Assembly: GCA_945827635.1 (NCBI GenBank)
Contig: CALZOG010000002.1
Span: 1 to 64,000 of the forward strand
DNA: 64,000 nt
DNA from: an uncultured Bacteroidales bacterium
GTDB taxonomy: Bacteria; Bacteroidota; Bacteroidia; Bacteroidales; Paludibacteraceae
Reading direction: 5' to 3'
Part shown: positions 36,346 to 44,891 of the stretch, piece after piece
Numbering within the stretch: the stretch's first letter is position 1
Layout: each line of letters starts with the position of its first letter
Position numbers and translations under genes: made by a program
The notes under the pieces: generated by a model
Told to the model about the DNA's origin: nothing
Databases searched by the model: none
What the model saw: only the letters and a program-made list of their open reading frames with translations

Positions 36346-37611
36346 TTATCTGGCAGTCTGGTCGTCTAATAGTATTCTGCTATACTCCCTCGCCAGACTG
36401 TCGTACGCCTGTTTCAGTTCTGCCGGTACAGGTTCGGCGGATGGCGACTCCAGTGTCAGCGGATTAACCGGTGTGCCGTTCTTCCATACGCGGAAGTCCA
36501 GATGCGGACCCGTACTTGCGCCTGTCGAACCCACGTAGCCGATTACATCGCCTTGCTTGACGTACTGACCGACCTTCAGCCCTTTGGCGTACTTCGACAG
36601 ATGCAGATAGGCTGTCTCATACGTGCTGTTGTGGCGAATCTTGATGGTATTGCCGCCACCGCCTTTGTAGGCGCGGAACGCCACTACGCCATCACCCAAT
36701 GCCACCACCGGAGTACCTGCAGGCGCAGCATAATCAACGCCCGTATGCGGACGAACAACGTGATATACAGGGTGCTTGCGCGCGTAACTGAAGTGCGAGG
36801 ATATGCGCTTGTAGTTCAGCGGCGCTTTCAGAAAAGTCTTCCTCAGACTGTTGCCTTGCTCGTCGTAGTAGTTGTTTATCTTCGTTGCAGGAATCGGCTC
36901 TGCCAGATACGGACTCAATTTTGCCGAATCAGCGTAGTATGCCGGCAACCAGCGCTTGCCGTGATAGAAATGTGCCGCATATATCCTGCCTATACCTACG
37001 CGTGTGGTATCAATGTACTGCTCGTCGTACAGCACACGCACGCTGTCGCCTTGCTGCAGGGCAAAGAAGTTAATCGTCCATGCATAAATCTCCGACAACT
37101 CCAACGCCAACTCCACCGGCAGATCCTGACTGCTGATAGCCTGCCATAGTGAGGAGGTGATAGTGAACTCCGCTTTCTTGCTATCTATACGCATAGGCAA
37201 TGTGTCGCGCCACACATACAGGCTGTCCTGTAGCGAGGCAATGACCGTCTCTCTGCGGCTGATCTTGTACGCGTAATAGCACAGTGCAGTATCGTTGCGG
37301 AACGCGTAATATCGCCCGCCCTCGCGTATAGCCGACAGTTCGGGGTGCTGCTTGAGTAGCGGTTGCATCGCACACCATTGCTTGCTGCTCAGGCCATGGC
37401 GACCCAGTATGCCTGACAGTGTTTCGCCCGCGTGCACGCGACACGTATCTATGGTATAATCATCTGCTGCAATGCCGTACACGTAACGCGGCTCAACATT
37501 TTCAACAGCCGCCTGCTCTTCTGCCTCGTCTTCACACGACGCAGACCGCCTGCCGCACGATACCATGCACAGCAGACCTACACAAAAAAATATAAACTTA
37601 GTAACTCTCAA
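36346..37611 (-). CDS. M23 family peptidoglycan endopeptidase lipoprotein
   Basis: 421 residues. Lipoprotein-like signal ending at Cys19. The C-terminal LytM/M23 domain has His289 and Asp293 in PHTGVDYAAPAGTPV, His337 in LHLS and His370 in GPHLDFRVW. A LysM-like segment (about 55-105, VHAGETLSGILGRHGL) precedes it. It cleaves peptidoglycan cross-links or regulates amidases. There is no ATG before the signal; the start is probably TTG at 37611, and this TTG is the last unit of the adjoining GTTGAGN repeat array. Confidence 0.9.
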   Translation of the reverse strand: MRVTKFIFFCVGLLCMVSCGRRSASCEDEAEEQAAVENVEPRYVYGIAADDYTIDTCRVHAGETLSGILGRHGLSSKQWCAMQPLLKQHPELSAIREGGRYYAFRNDTALCYYAYKISRRETVIASLQDSLYVWRDTLPMRIDSKKAEFTITSSLWQAISSQDLPVELALELSEIYAWTINFFALQQGDSVRVLYDEQYIDTTRVGIGRIYAAHFYHGKRWLPAYYADSAKLSPYLAEPIPATKINNYYDEQGNSLRKTFLKAPLNYKRISSHFSYARKHPVYHVVRPHTGVDYAAPAGTPVVALGDGVVAFRAYKGGGGNTIKIRHNSTYETAYLHLSKYAKGLKVGQYVKQGDVIGYVGSTGASTGPHLDFRVWKNGTPVNPLTLESPSAEPVPAELKQAYDSLAREYSRILLDDQTAR

Positions 37612-37672
37612 CTCTCAACACTCAACTCTCAACCCTCAACACTCAGCTCTCAACTCTCAACCCTCAACTCTC
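37604..37672 (+). repeat. (CTCAACN)n 7-bp repeat between mannosyltransferase and M23 genes
   Basis: About ten units. On the minus (coding) strand it reads GTTGAGN; the TGA stop of the mannosyltransferase and the likely TTG start of the M23 gene both lie inside it. Confidence 0.9.
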
Positions 37673-38400
37673 TTAGGGTATTTCCTGAACCACGAAGACA
37701 CTTTCAGCCGTACTACGCCTAACAATGCCTCCGAGAATATACCGCCTGACATCTTGCTCGTACCTAACACGCGATTGACGAAGATGATAGGTACTTCTTT
37801 TACCGTAAATCCGCATTGTATAGCAGTGAACTTCATCTCAATCTGGAAGGCGTAACCCTTGAAGCGGATCTTGTCCAGTTCTATTGTCTCCAGTACCTCG
37901 CGCTTGTACCCTACGAATCCGGCTGTTGTGTCGTGTACATCTATGCCGAGCACCGTGCGAACATATTTAGATGCAAAGTATGACATCAGCACGCGTCCCA
38001 TAGGCCAGTTAACAACATTAACGCCTGTTACATAACGGCTGCCGATGGCTACATCTGCACCGCCTTCGCTCAGCGCCTCGTATAGTTTGACCAAATCATT
38101 GGGGTTGTGCGAGAAGTCTGCATCCATCTCGAAGATGTAGTCGTACTCGTGCGCAATTGCCCACTTGAAGCCTGCTATATACGCTGTACCCAGACCTAAC
38201 TTGCCTTGGCGCTCTACGATGAACAACCGTTCTGCCTTCTGCTCGCCTATCATTCGTTTGACAATAGCGGCCGTGCCGTCAGGCGAACCGTCGTCTATCA
38301 CCAGTACGTGAAACTCCACAGGCAAACCGAACACCGCCTTTATGATGGCTTCGATATTCTCTTTCTCGTTGTAGGTTGGGATAATGACTAATCGTTTCAT
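37657..38400 (-). CDS. polyprenol monophosphomannose synthase (GT2)
   Basis: 247 residues. GT2 features: IPTYNEKENIE at the start, VIDDGSPDGT (about 34-43), FEMDADFSHNP (DxD motif) and the RFKGYAFQIEM and NRVLGTSKMSGGIF segments typical of dolichyl/polyprenyl-phosphate mannosyltransferases. It makes the lipid-linked mannose donor used for periplasmic mannosylation, which in Bacteroidota includes protein O-glycosylation. The C-terminal residues RVEG and the stop are encoded by the adjoining 7-bp repeat. Confidence 0.92.
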   Translation of the reverse strand: MKRLVIIPTYNEKENIEAIIKAVFGLPVEFHVLVIDDGSPDGTAAIVKRMIGEQKAERLFIVERQGKLGLGTAYIAGFKWAIAHEYDYIFEMDADFSHNPNDLVKLYEALSEGGADVAIGSRYVTGVNVVNWPMGRVLMSYFASKYVRTVLGIDVHDTTAGFVGYKREVLETIELDKIRFKGYAFQIEMKFTAIQCGFTVKEVPIIFVNRVLGTSKMSGGIFSEALLGVVRLKVSSWFRKYPKRVEG

Positions 38401-38401
38401 G

Positions 38402-38704
38402 CAATCTATCTTCTATCAGCACCTTCAGGTGCGGTCAATCTTCTGTCAGCACCTTCAGTTGCGGTCTGTCTTCTGTCAGCACCTTCAGGTGCGGTCTGTC
38501 TTCTATCAGCACCTTCAGGTGCGGTCTGTCTTCTGTCAGCACCTTTAGTTGCGGTCTGTCTTCTATCAGCACCTTCAGTTGCAATCTATCTTCTATCAGC
38601 ACCTTTAGTTGCAGTCTATCTTCTATCAGCACCTTCAGGTGCGGTCTATCTTCTGTCAGCACCTTCAGGTGCGGTCTGTCTTCTGTCAGCAGCTCGGCTG
38701 CGGT
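38402..38704 (-). repeat. 30-bp tandem repeat, ten units, each with a small hairpin
   Basis: The array fills the whole gap between the mannosyltransferase and the MBL hydrolase. On the minus strand each unit carries GCACC-TGAA-GGTGC, a 5-bp stem with a TGAA loop, or a variant GCAAC with one mismatch; the tenth unit is divergent. There are no variable spacers, so this is not a CRISPR array. Confidence 0.9.
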
Positions 38705-38710
38705 CTATTA

Positions 38711-39526
38711 TTATACACTCAGCTCAAAAATCGCACTTGGCGACGTGCGCTCCAGCACACATAGATTGATATCTCGTCCGGGCACAACACCAATCTCCAT
38801 CAGATGATCACTCACCGTGTCGTATGCCACTTTCGGGTCGTTGTTCTCCTGGCTCAGATGGCACAGGAATACGTTCTTCATGCCGTAATGATAGTTCCTC
38901 TCCAGCAGTTCACCGCAAGTCACATTCGATTGGTGACCACGCGAAGACAGGATACGTTGCTTCAGATACGTCGGGTACGGACCGTTCAGCAGCAACTGCT
39001 CATCGTGGTTCGCCTCAATGATAATATGGTTGGCGGTGCGCAGATATTCTTCCATCTCGGCATTAGGCTCACCGCAGTCGGTAGCGATCATGAACCGCTG
39101 GTGCATATAGTCTATCACATACCCTACACACTCTGTCGAGTCGTGTGAGATGCCGAACGTGTTGATAGTCATTTCACCCAGTTGCCACGGCTCACCTTTG
39201 GTGAAATAACGCCTGCCGGAGCGAAGCTTCTGTGTCACGCCGTAGTTGTGGTCTATACCCTCGTGAATCAGCGGAGTGGCGTATATCGGCAGATGCACGC
39301 GCTCACCCAGTGTACCTACGGCGCGAATGTGGTCAGCATGATCGTGAGTGACAAGTACACCCATGATGTTCTTGAATTCCAACCCCATCTCTTTCAGGTA
39401 CTTGTGTATGGTACGCGCAGAGATACCGGCATCTATTAGAATACCGCGCTCTGTCGTGCCGAAGTAGTAACAGTTACCGCTACTTCCGCTACCAAACGAC
39501 CGTAATATGAGTTTTTCTTCGTCCAC
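38711..39526 (-). CDS. MBL fold metallo-hydrolase (YycJ/WalJ-like)
   Basis: 271 residues. Metallo-beta-lactamase motif THDHADH at 60-66, preceded by the GSGSSGN start typical of the YycJ-like subfamily, with ATDCGEP and the late RGHQSNV and CHLSQENN segments. Members are predicted exonuclease-like or phosphodiesterase enzymes linked to DNA maintenance. The start is GTG at 39526, as no ATG is in frame. It is part of the leftward gene group from yidC to trpS. Confidence 0.9.
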   Translation of the reverse strand: MDEEKLILRSFGSGSSGNCYYFGTTERGILIDAGISARTIHKYLKEMGLEFKNIMGVLVTHDHADHIRAVGTLGERVHLPIYATPLIHEGIDHNYGVTQKLRSGRRYFTKGEPWQLGEMTINTFGISHDSTECVGYVIDYMHQRFMIATDCGEPNAEMEEYLRTANHIIIEANHDEQLLLNGPYPTYLKQRILSSRGHQSNVTCGELLERNYHYGMKNVFLCHLSQENNDPKVAYDTVSDHLMEIGVVPGRDINLCVLERTSPSAIFELSV

Positions 39527-39538
39527 TTTTCTCTAATC

Positions 39539-39597
39539 ACTCAACACTCAACACTCAACTCTCAACCCTCAACTCTCAACACTCAACTCTCACCCCT
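39539..39597 (+). repeat. (CTCAACN)n 7-bp repeat between MBL hydrolase and yidC
   Basis: About eight units, beginning directly after the yidC stop codon in the direction of transcription (GTTGAGN on the coding strand). Confidence 0.9.
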
Positions 39598-41519
39598 CAT
39601 CTCTTCTTCGCTTGTGCCTTGGCGTTCTCACGAGCTTGACGCAACTGCTCCTGTTGCATCTTTGCCAGACGTTCAGCCAAACCCGAACGAGGTTTCGCAT
39701 TGGCTTTCTTCTTGGCGTTGGCTTCCATCTCGGCAAGAATCTTCTTGTCGTCGGTCGTCCAACGGAAGATCATCGTTTGCAGGATCGAGAAGAACAATGC
39801 CAGCAGGTAGTAGTAACTCAATCCCGCTGCGTAGTCGTTGAAAATGAAGAAGAACATAACCGGCATAAGGTACATCATCCATTTCATCATTTTCTGCGAC
39901 GGATCATTGCCGCTCGCCTGAGTCTGCATCGTGATGTACGTGTACGCCACGTTTACTATTGTAAACAATATACAGAACAACGACAGGTGATCGCCTATTC
40001 CCCAAATCGGTGTGCTCCACGAGATAATCGAATCGTAGGTTGACAAGTCGTCCGCCCACAAGAACGATTTGCCGCGCAACTCAATAGCGGTCGGGAAGAA
40101 CCAGAACATCGCCATCACAACAGGCATCTGCAGCAGCATTGGCAGGCAGCCGCTCATCGGACTCACGCCGGCTCTTTGGTACAACGCCATTGTTGCTTGC
40201 TGGCGCTCTTGCATCTTCTCCGGCGGGAACTTCGCATTGATCTCGTCAATCTGTGGCTTCAGCACGCGCATCTTGGCGGTGGACTGATAGCTCTTGAATA
40301 CGAACGGCAGGATAATCAGCTTGATAACAATAGTCATTAGCAAAATAATCAAGCCTATGTGCAAGCCCCACGAGGTGAACAAGTCAAACATCGGTATCAC
40401 CAGAATCACGTTCACCCACGACACAATCTTCCAACCCAGCGGCACGAGTGACTTCAGGTTCAGCCTCTCGCTCTTTTCTACTCCCTCATCGTATGCCTTC
40501 AGGGTGTTGTAGTGGTTCGGACCGGTGTAGTATCTCAGATGAATAGGCTCGCGCAGGTCGAAGTTCAACGCCGTGGTCGTGTTGTACTCTTTGATATATC
40601 CCGAGTATTTGTTCTGCGGCTCTGACTCCAACTCCGACGAAATGAATCCGTCCTCGCTGATCAGTACAGTCGAGAAGAACTGGTCTTTGTACGCTATCCA
40701 GCGCAGACGACCGGCTTCTTTCTTGCGCGCACTCTTTTGCTCCGACAGGTCGCTTACATCGCCGCTCATGTCCATGTACTGCATCTGCGCATAGCGCTCC
40801 TCAAACTTACGGCCTTTCTCCTGTTGCGGAACCAACTGATGCCACTGCATCTCTATCGTGCTCACGTTCTGTGCCAGCACCTGCTCCATGTTGTGCGGTA
40901 CGATATCAAACCCGAACATGTACTCGTTCGCGGGCAGCGTGTACGTGAAGTCCAGATACGCCTCTTCGTTCGTGCTCTTCAGACGCATGGTCAGCACCGA
41001 GTCTTTCTTTATCGGCTCAAAATACAGGTTCTGTGTCGATATGATGCGGTTGTTCGCCGTGATCAGCGTAAACGCCAAGTTCGACTCCTCGCCTGTGAAC
41101 AGGTGCAGGTCGTTGATCGTGTCGCCGTAGGCTTTGTACTCCTTCAACTCCGCACGGTACAGACGTCCGCCGCGAGTGGTGAACGTCAAGCGTACACGCT
41201 CGTTCTCTAATGTTACAAAATCTTCTGTACCGCGTGCCGATACAGCAAAATCTCCGTACGTAGCCTGCAGACGGTCGTTCAACTCTTCTTCCGACAACTG
41301 ACCGTTGCCTTCCTGTTGCTCGCTGCTTGCCGCTGCAACTTCAGCGCTGATCTGCTGCGACAACTGTTCGGCTTCCCACTCCATCTGGCGAACCAGCGCA
41401 ATGCTGTCATTGATCCGCTGGCGCTCAGCCATCTCCTCTTTCGACGGACGGTTCAACATCGAGAAACCGACTATTATTGCTGCTATCAGCAAAAATCCAA
41501 TCCAAGTATTCTTATCCAT
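39597..41519 (-). CDS. yidC: membrane protein insertase YidC
   Basis: 640 residues from ATG at 41519; upstream in-frame codons would translate the repeat-bearing leader. One N-terminal membrane segment (about 5-22), the large periplasmic P2 domain (about 60-350), and the conserved insertase core with LFTSWGLHIGLIILLMT, ILPFVFKSYQS, PEKMQERQQ and the ARxxAxxxGCLPMLLQMPV-like segment, and a basic C-terminus for ribosome contact. It inserts membrane proteins alone or with SecYEG. The leader is about 195 bases. Confidence 0.95.
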   Translation of the reverse strand: MDKNTWIGFLLIAAIIVGFSMLNRPSKEEMAERQRINDSIALVRQMEWEAEQLSQQISAEVAAASSEQQEGNGQLSEEELNDRLQATYGDFAVSARGTEDFVTLENERVRLTFTTRGGRLYRAELKEYKAYGDTINDLHLFTGEESNLAFTLITANNRIISTQNLYFEPIKKDSVLTMRLKSTNEEAYLDFTYTLPANEYMFGFDIVPHNMEQVLAQNVSTIEMQWHQLVPQQEKGRKFEERYAQMQYMDMSGDVSDLSEQKSARKKEAGRLRWIAYKDQFFSTVLISEDGFISSELESEPQNKYSGYIKEYNTTTALNFDLREPIHLRYYTGPNHYNTLKAYDEGVEKSERLNLKSLVPLGWKIVSWVNVILVIPMFDLFTSWGLHIGLIILLMTIVIKLIILPFVFKSYQSTAKMRVLKPQIDEINAKFPPEKMQERQQATMALYQRAGVSPMSGCLPMLLQMPVVMAMFWFFPTAIELRGKSFLWADDLSTYDSIISWSTPIWGIGDHLSLFCILFTIVNVAYTYITMQTQASGNDPSQKMMKWMMYLMPVMFFFIFNDYAAGLSYYYLLALFFSILQTMIFRWTTDDKKILAEMEANAKKKANAKPRSGLAERLAKMQQEQLRQARENAKAQAKKR

Positions 41520-41624
41520 TCTTTCTGTGTATATTCGTTTGTGTTCTATTAAAACGCGTATTTGCTCGTGTCCTGTACAATCGTATTTGTTCGTCTTCTG
41601 CAAAAACGTGCAGGAAATCGGGGG

Positions 41625-41657
41625 GATATCGAGGGATTGTCGAGGGTTTATCGAGCC
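41625..41657 (+). repeat. three 11-bp TTATCGA units in the yidC leader
   Basis: Units GATATCGAGGG, ATTGTCGAGGG and TTTATCGAGCC, preceded by a remnant of the head (AATCGGGG). Same family as 33286-33359 and 48977-49072. Confidence 0.8.
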
Positions 41658-41719
41658 GTTTTCGTTAGTAAACACCTCTTTCTTCTAACCGCCTGACGCA
41701 CAAATCACGCAAAAACATA

Positions 41720-41751
41720 CAAAGTTACGAAAAATTTTTGCAATTTGCAAG
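41720..41751 (-). promoter_or_regulatory. promoter of yidC
   Basis: On the minus strand CTTG at 41751-41748, 20 bases, TAACTTTG at 41727-41720. Confidence 0.7.
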
Positions 41752-41828
41752 AAATTATCCAATATTTTAACAATTGCAAAGCACTTATTACAGAAATAGA
41801 ACTTTTTTTTAAAAAAAGTGCGAAAATA

Positions 41829-41860
41829 TTTGCAGGAATCAATTTTTTTTTGTATCTTTG
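41829..41860 (+). promoter_or_regulatory. promoter of rpmB - rpmG - DUF4295 operon
   Basis: TTTG at 41829-41832, 20 bases, TATCTTTG at 41853-41860. The leader to the rpmB ATG is about 100 bases with no clear regulatory fold. The 448-base gap 41520-41967 holds this promoter, the yidC promoter and the 11-bp repeats. Confidence 0.8.
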
Positions 41861-41967
41861 TACGATTTTTTCGCGCATTACGCGATTATGAGTTGATTTT
41901 TAGGGATTTTAGCCTCTCGCCAGATGCGGGACGCTTGGCTACGGAAAAATATAAAATTTATAATAAA

Positions 41968-42207
41968 ATGTCTAAGATTTGTCAAATTACCGGCAAGAAA
42001 GCCATGGGTGGATGCAATGTGTCTCACTCGAAGCGCCATACTAAGCGCACTTTCGATGTGAACCTCTTCCACAGAAAGTTCTACTGGGTAGAACAGGATT
42101 GCTGGATTCAGCTGAACGTGAGTGCAGCTGGTCTGCGTACTATTAACAAAATCGGTTTGGACGCTGCGCTTAAGCAAGCTGCCGAAAAGGGTTACCTTTA
42201 CGAGTAA
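41968..42207 (+). CDS. rpmB: 50S ribosomal protein bL28
   Basis: 79 residues from ATG at 41968. Typical bL28 start [28 protein letters not shown] and [10 protein letters not shown]. First gene of a three-gene ribosomal operon conserved in Bacteroidota. Confidence 0.97.
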   Translation: MSKICQITGKKAMGGCNVSHSKRHTKRTFDVNLFHRKFYWVEQDCWIQLNVSAAGLRTINKIGLDAALKQAAEKGYLYE

Positions 42208-42225
42208 ATTAGGAGGATTACAGTT

Positions 42226-42414
42226 ATGGCAAAGAAAAACAAAGAAGCCCGCGTGCAAGTTATTCTTGAGTGCACCGAGCAGAAAAACAGCGGTGTTCCC
42301 GGCATGAGCCGTTACATCACAACCAAGAACCGTAAGAATACTCCTGATCGCCTCGAGCTGAAGAAGTATAACCCGTATCTGAAACGTTACACTATCCACA
42401 AGGAGATTAAGTAA
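42226..42414 (+). CDS. rpmG: 50S ribosomal protein bL33
   Basis: 62 residues. bL33 signature [20 protein letters not shown] and the C-terminal TIHKEIK. Only one cysteine, so it is the form without a zinc-binding CxxC pair. Confidence 0.97.
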   Translation: MAKKNKEARVQVILECTEQKNSGVPGMSRYITTKNRKNTPDRLELKKYNPYLKRYTIHKEIK

Positions 42415-42449
42415 TCCGTGTTGGTGCTAAACTAAAAGGAGATTAAACA

Positions 42450-42602
42450 ATGGCAAAGAAAGCGGTTGCAACACTTCACACCGGCAACGCCGGACGTAAC
42501 CACACGAAGTGCATTAAGATGGTTAAAAGCCCAAAAACCGGTGCTTACATCTTCCAGGAGGAAATCGTAGAAAACGAGAAAGTACAAGAGTTCTTCAAAT
42601 AA
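42450..42602 (+). CDS. DUF4295 small protein
   Basis: 50 residues; ATG at 42450, TAA at 42600. The sequence (MAKKAVATLHTGNAGRNHTK, then KMVKSPKTGAYIFQEEIV) matches DUF4295, a small basic protein found after bL33 across Bacteroidota and likely ribosome-associated. An AAAGGAG-like ribosome-binding site precedes it. Confidence 0.93.
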   Translation: MAKKAVATLHTGNAGRNHTKCIKMVKSPKTGAYIFQEEIVENEKVQEFFK

Positions 42603-42631
42603 TAAGGCTTGCGTACGCACGCGTAAAACAA

Positions 42632-42665
42632 TCAACCCCGCCCAACAGCGGGGTTGACTGTTTTT
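42632..42665 (+). terminator. terminator of the bL28 operon
   Basis: Perfect 10-bp stem TCAACCCCGC / GCGGGGTTGA with a 6-base loop followed by a T-run. Confidence 0.93.
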
Positions 42666-42738
42666 ATCTATCTGTCTATCCTCTATCCTCTATTATCTAT
42701 TGTCTATTATCTATTGTCTATTGTCTATTGTCTATTAT
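42666..42738 (+). repeat. 7-bp microsatellite (TCTATTN)n
   Basis: Degenerate TCTATCN/TCTATTN units follow the terminator. The period is the same as in the CTCAACN family although the unit differs. Confidence 0.8.
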
Positions 42739-42762
42739 CACTCTTCTCTCACGCTATCAATC

Positions 42763-42791
42763 TCCCTTCCCTTTAGGGAGGGGCAGGGGAT
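42763..42791. repeat. CCCTTTAGGGAGGGG palindromic element
   Basis: A C-rich/G-rich inverted element (CCCTTTAGGG plus GGGG tracts). The same core occurs inside the chorismate synthase gene at 49245-49275. Confidence 0.75.
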
Positions 42792-42798
42792 AGGCTAT

Positions 42799-42829
42799 AA
42801 AAAAGCGCTGCCCGTATTCGGGGCAGCGC
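42799..42829 (-). terminator. terminator of the leftward secreted-protein operon
   Basis: Stem GCGCTGCCC / GGGCAGCGC followed, in the minus direction, by six T. It lies 24 bases after the stop of the gene at 42853. Confidence 0.85.
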
Positions 42830-42852
42830 GCATTTTTGTCGCCTCGTATATC

Positions 42853-44853
42853 TTACTTGGCTTGTGTGCCTTGTACGGTGAATATCTTACCGTCGCGTAC
42901 GATGTACAACTGACCGTTCAGCATGAGCTTGGTGGTCGTGCTGCCGGCTACAGCGTTGTCAACAGCGGTCGGCACGCGCTTGATCGGACGCAATGACAGA
43001 CGGTTGTTGTATGTTCCTGCCTCCGAGTAGATGCTTACCGTCTCGCTCAGGTTGTAGCTGCGGTCGGTCAAAGCGTCATACAACTCATAATCCTTAGCAT
43101 ATACTGGCATGTTGAGCTCCATCTCACCTGCCGTGCGAATCATGTATCCCAGACGCATTGCATCCTCGCCTGCAGGGCGAACGATCTGTGCGCATTGTAC
43201 GTTATCTACATCCAGGAAGTACATCTGTACTGGAGCAGTTGCTGTCATGAACTTCGATGCGTCACGACCTGCCTCGTACTTCAAGCTCGAGTTGCTGCGG
43301 AAGATTACACGGGTCTTGTCGGTGTAGCCTCCGGCGGTTGCCTCGATATCAATGCGGCTGTTCTCCTCAACCTGTGCAGTACGTGCCGGAGCAGGTGATT
43401 GGGCACCGCTGAACGACAAGGAGTCCTCGCCGTTAGTCTGGATAAAGAATGCCTGCAGCGGTTGGAACGTCAGATTCTGGCTGCTCAGCAACTCGTTGGT
43501 ATAACCTGTACCGTTCCAGATCGTTGCCGATGCATCGGTCAGACCTTTAACCGTAATGGCTGCTGCGGACAGTTCAGTGTTGTACGGGTTACCGATAAAG
43601 TTCCAGTTGGCGTTCTGCGCGTGCTCGGCTTCGTAGGTTTCCAGCGGAACGGTCATTGCCTCCTTCATCAGGTTCTCGGCATAGACGTTCAGACGCAGGT
43701 TACCGGCCTTGGTGCTGTAAATGATATATCCCTGCAATGCATTGAACATCTCGGGTGTCTCCCAACCCGAACGGGCCTCGGCACGAACAGCGCCGTTGTA
43801 TGTACCCCATGCTACACCTGCCAGGTCGCTTGTTACGAGCATATCTGCGTTCCAGCCGTCTGCAATCATGAGCTGCGGCAGGCAGAAGAATGTCCACTGG
43901 TTAGCGGCTACGGCAATGTTGACGTACGAATCGGCATACTCGGCAACGAACGTCGTATCGCTGACGATCGTTACGTTACGCGGGTTCTCTACTAATCCGT
44001 CTTGCCACTGTACGAAGTGTCTGTCTGTGTTGTCCTTAGCGTTCAACTCAATCTCTTCGCCCCAGGAAATAGTTTGTATGGTTGTATCCTTGTCATATAC
44101 AATCGTTAGTTCAAACTCCAGCAACTTTTCAGTGTAGGTGGCTGTATAGTTGTTCTCGCCCTTGGTTACAGCATGAATCTCGGGATACCAACCGCTCCAT
44201 GTATATACAGTGCCCTCGGTTGTATCGCGAGTAGGTGTATCGCCTTTGTACTCTGGCAGCGTGCCATACGCCACTGTATCGGCATACAGGACAGTCTTGC
44301 CGTCCCAATCGAAGAACGTTACATGGTAATGGTTCGTCGTGGTATCCCACACTGCAATATATGTCTGCGGACCGGTAACAGGACCTACCTGTGGATTCCA
44401 ACCGATAAAGGTGTACGTGAATTCGTCCGTAGCATCTTTCACTGGTGTCTCAGGTACGGTAACTTCATCTCCGTAGAAGTAGTTGTCTTCGCTTAGAGTC
44501 TCGCCATTGTCGTTCTTGAATAGGATAGAGTACGAGTTGTGCGTGTACCATGCCGTCAGCGACATTGACTCAGTCAGTGTAATCTGACGGATTGTGTCAG
44601 TTACTTCATCACTCCACTTTTCGAATGTGTAGCCTTGAATGGTCTTGGCGGTGATGGTAAGTGTCGTGCCGGAAGCATACGCCCCTGAACCTTCCGGTGC
44701 TTGATTGGCAATCGTGTCGCCCGACGAGATGTCAGCGGCAATAAGTTCCAGGTCAACCATCAGTGTACCGGGATCACTCGGGAAATCCTGAGCCGTAACA
44801 CTTGCGCTGAACAGCAGCGCGCAAATAGCGGTTAGTGTAAAAATCTTTTTCAT
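42853..44853 (-). CDS. secreted protein with InlB B-like repeats and type IX secretion-like tail
   Basis: 666 residues with a signal peptide (about 1-21). Residues about 75-310 hold beta-rich repeats of the Listeria-Bacteroides (InlB B / Flg_new) type: GYTFEKWSDE, FTYTFIGWNPQ, VYTWSGWYPE, DRHFVQWQDG, each followed by YxAxY/W-like ends. A large unassigned region follows (about 310-630). The tail (LMLNGQLYIVRDGKIFTVQG) matches the short C-terminal signal of other proteins here. Probably surface-attached; binding role unknown. It forms an operon with the gene upstream at 44892. Confidence 0.83.
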   Translation of the reverse strand: MKKIFTLTAICALLFSASVTAQDFPSDPGTLMVDLELIAADISSGDTIANQAPEGSGAYASGTTLTITAKTIQGYTFEKWSDEVTDTIRQITLTESMSLTAWYTHNSYSILFKNDNGETLSEDNYFYGDEVTVPETPVKDATDEFTYTFIGWNPQVGPVTGPQTYIAVWDTTTNHYHVTFFDWDGKTVLYADTVAYGTLPEYKGDTPTRDTTEGTVYTWSGWYPEIHAVTKGENNYTATYTEKLLEFELTIVYDKDTTIQTISWGEEIELNAKDNTDRHFVQWQDGLVENPRNVTIVSDTTFVAEYADSYVNIAVAANQWTFFCLPQLMIADGWNADMLVTSDLAGVAWGTYNGAVRAEARSGWETPEMFNALQGYIIYSTKAGNLRLNVYAENLMKEAMTVPLETYEAEHAQNANWNFIGNPYNTELSAAAITVKGLTDASATIWNGTGYTNELLSSQNLTFQPLQAFFIQTNGEDSLSFSGAQSPAPARTAQVEENSRIDIEATAGGYTDKTRVIFRSNSSLKYEAGRDASKFMTATAPVQMYFLDVDNVQCAQIVRPAGEDAMRLGYMIRTAGEMELNMPVYAKDYELYDALTDRSYNLSETVSIYSEAGTYNNRLSLRPIKRVPTAVDNAVAGSTTTKLMLNGQLYIVRDGKIFTVQGTQAK

Positions 44854-44891
44854 AAACTATGGCGTTTAATTATTTGTATTTCAGTCCTCAA

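Noticed and set aside
38435-38662. 75-residue repeat protein on the minus strand
   Set aside because: The frame is only the translation of the 30-bp tandem repeat, with no plausible start or ribosome-binding site.
38402-38704. CRISPR array
   Set aside because: Units are contiguous 30-bp tandem copies without variable spacers, and no cas genes are near.
42432-42635. 67-residue frame antisense to the DUF4295 gene
   Set aside because: The sense strand carries a conserved 50-residue protein with a good ribosome-binding site.
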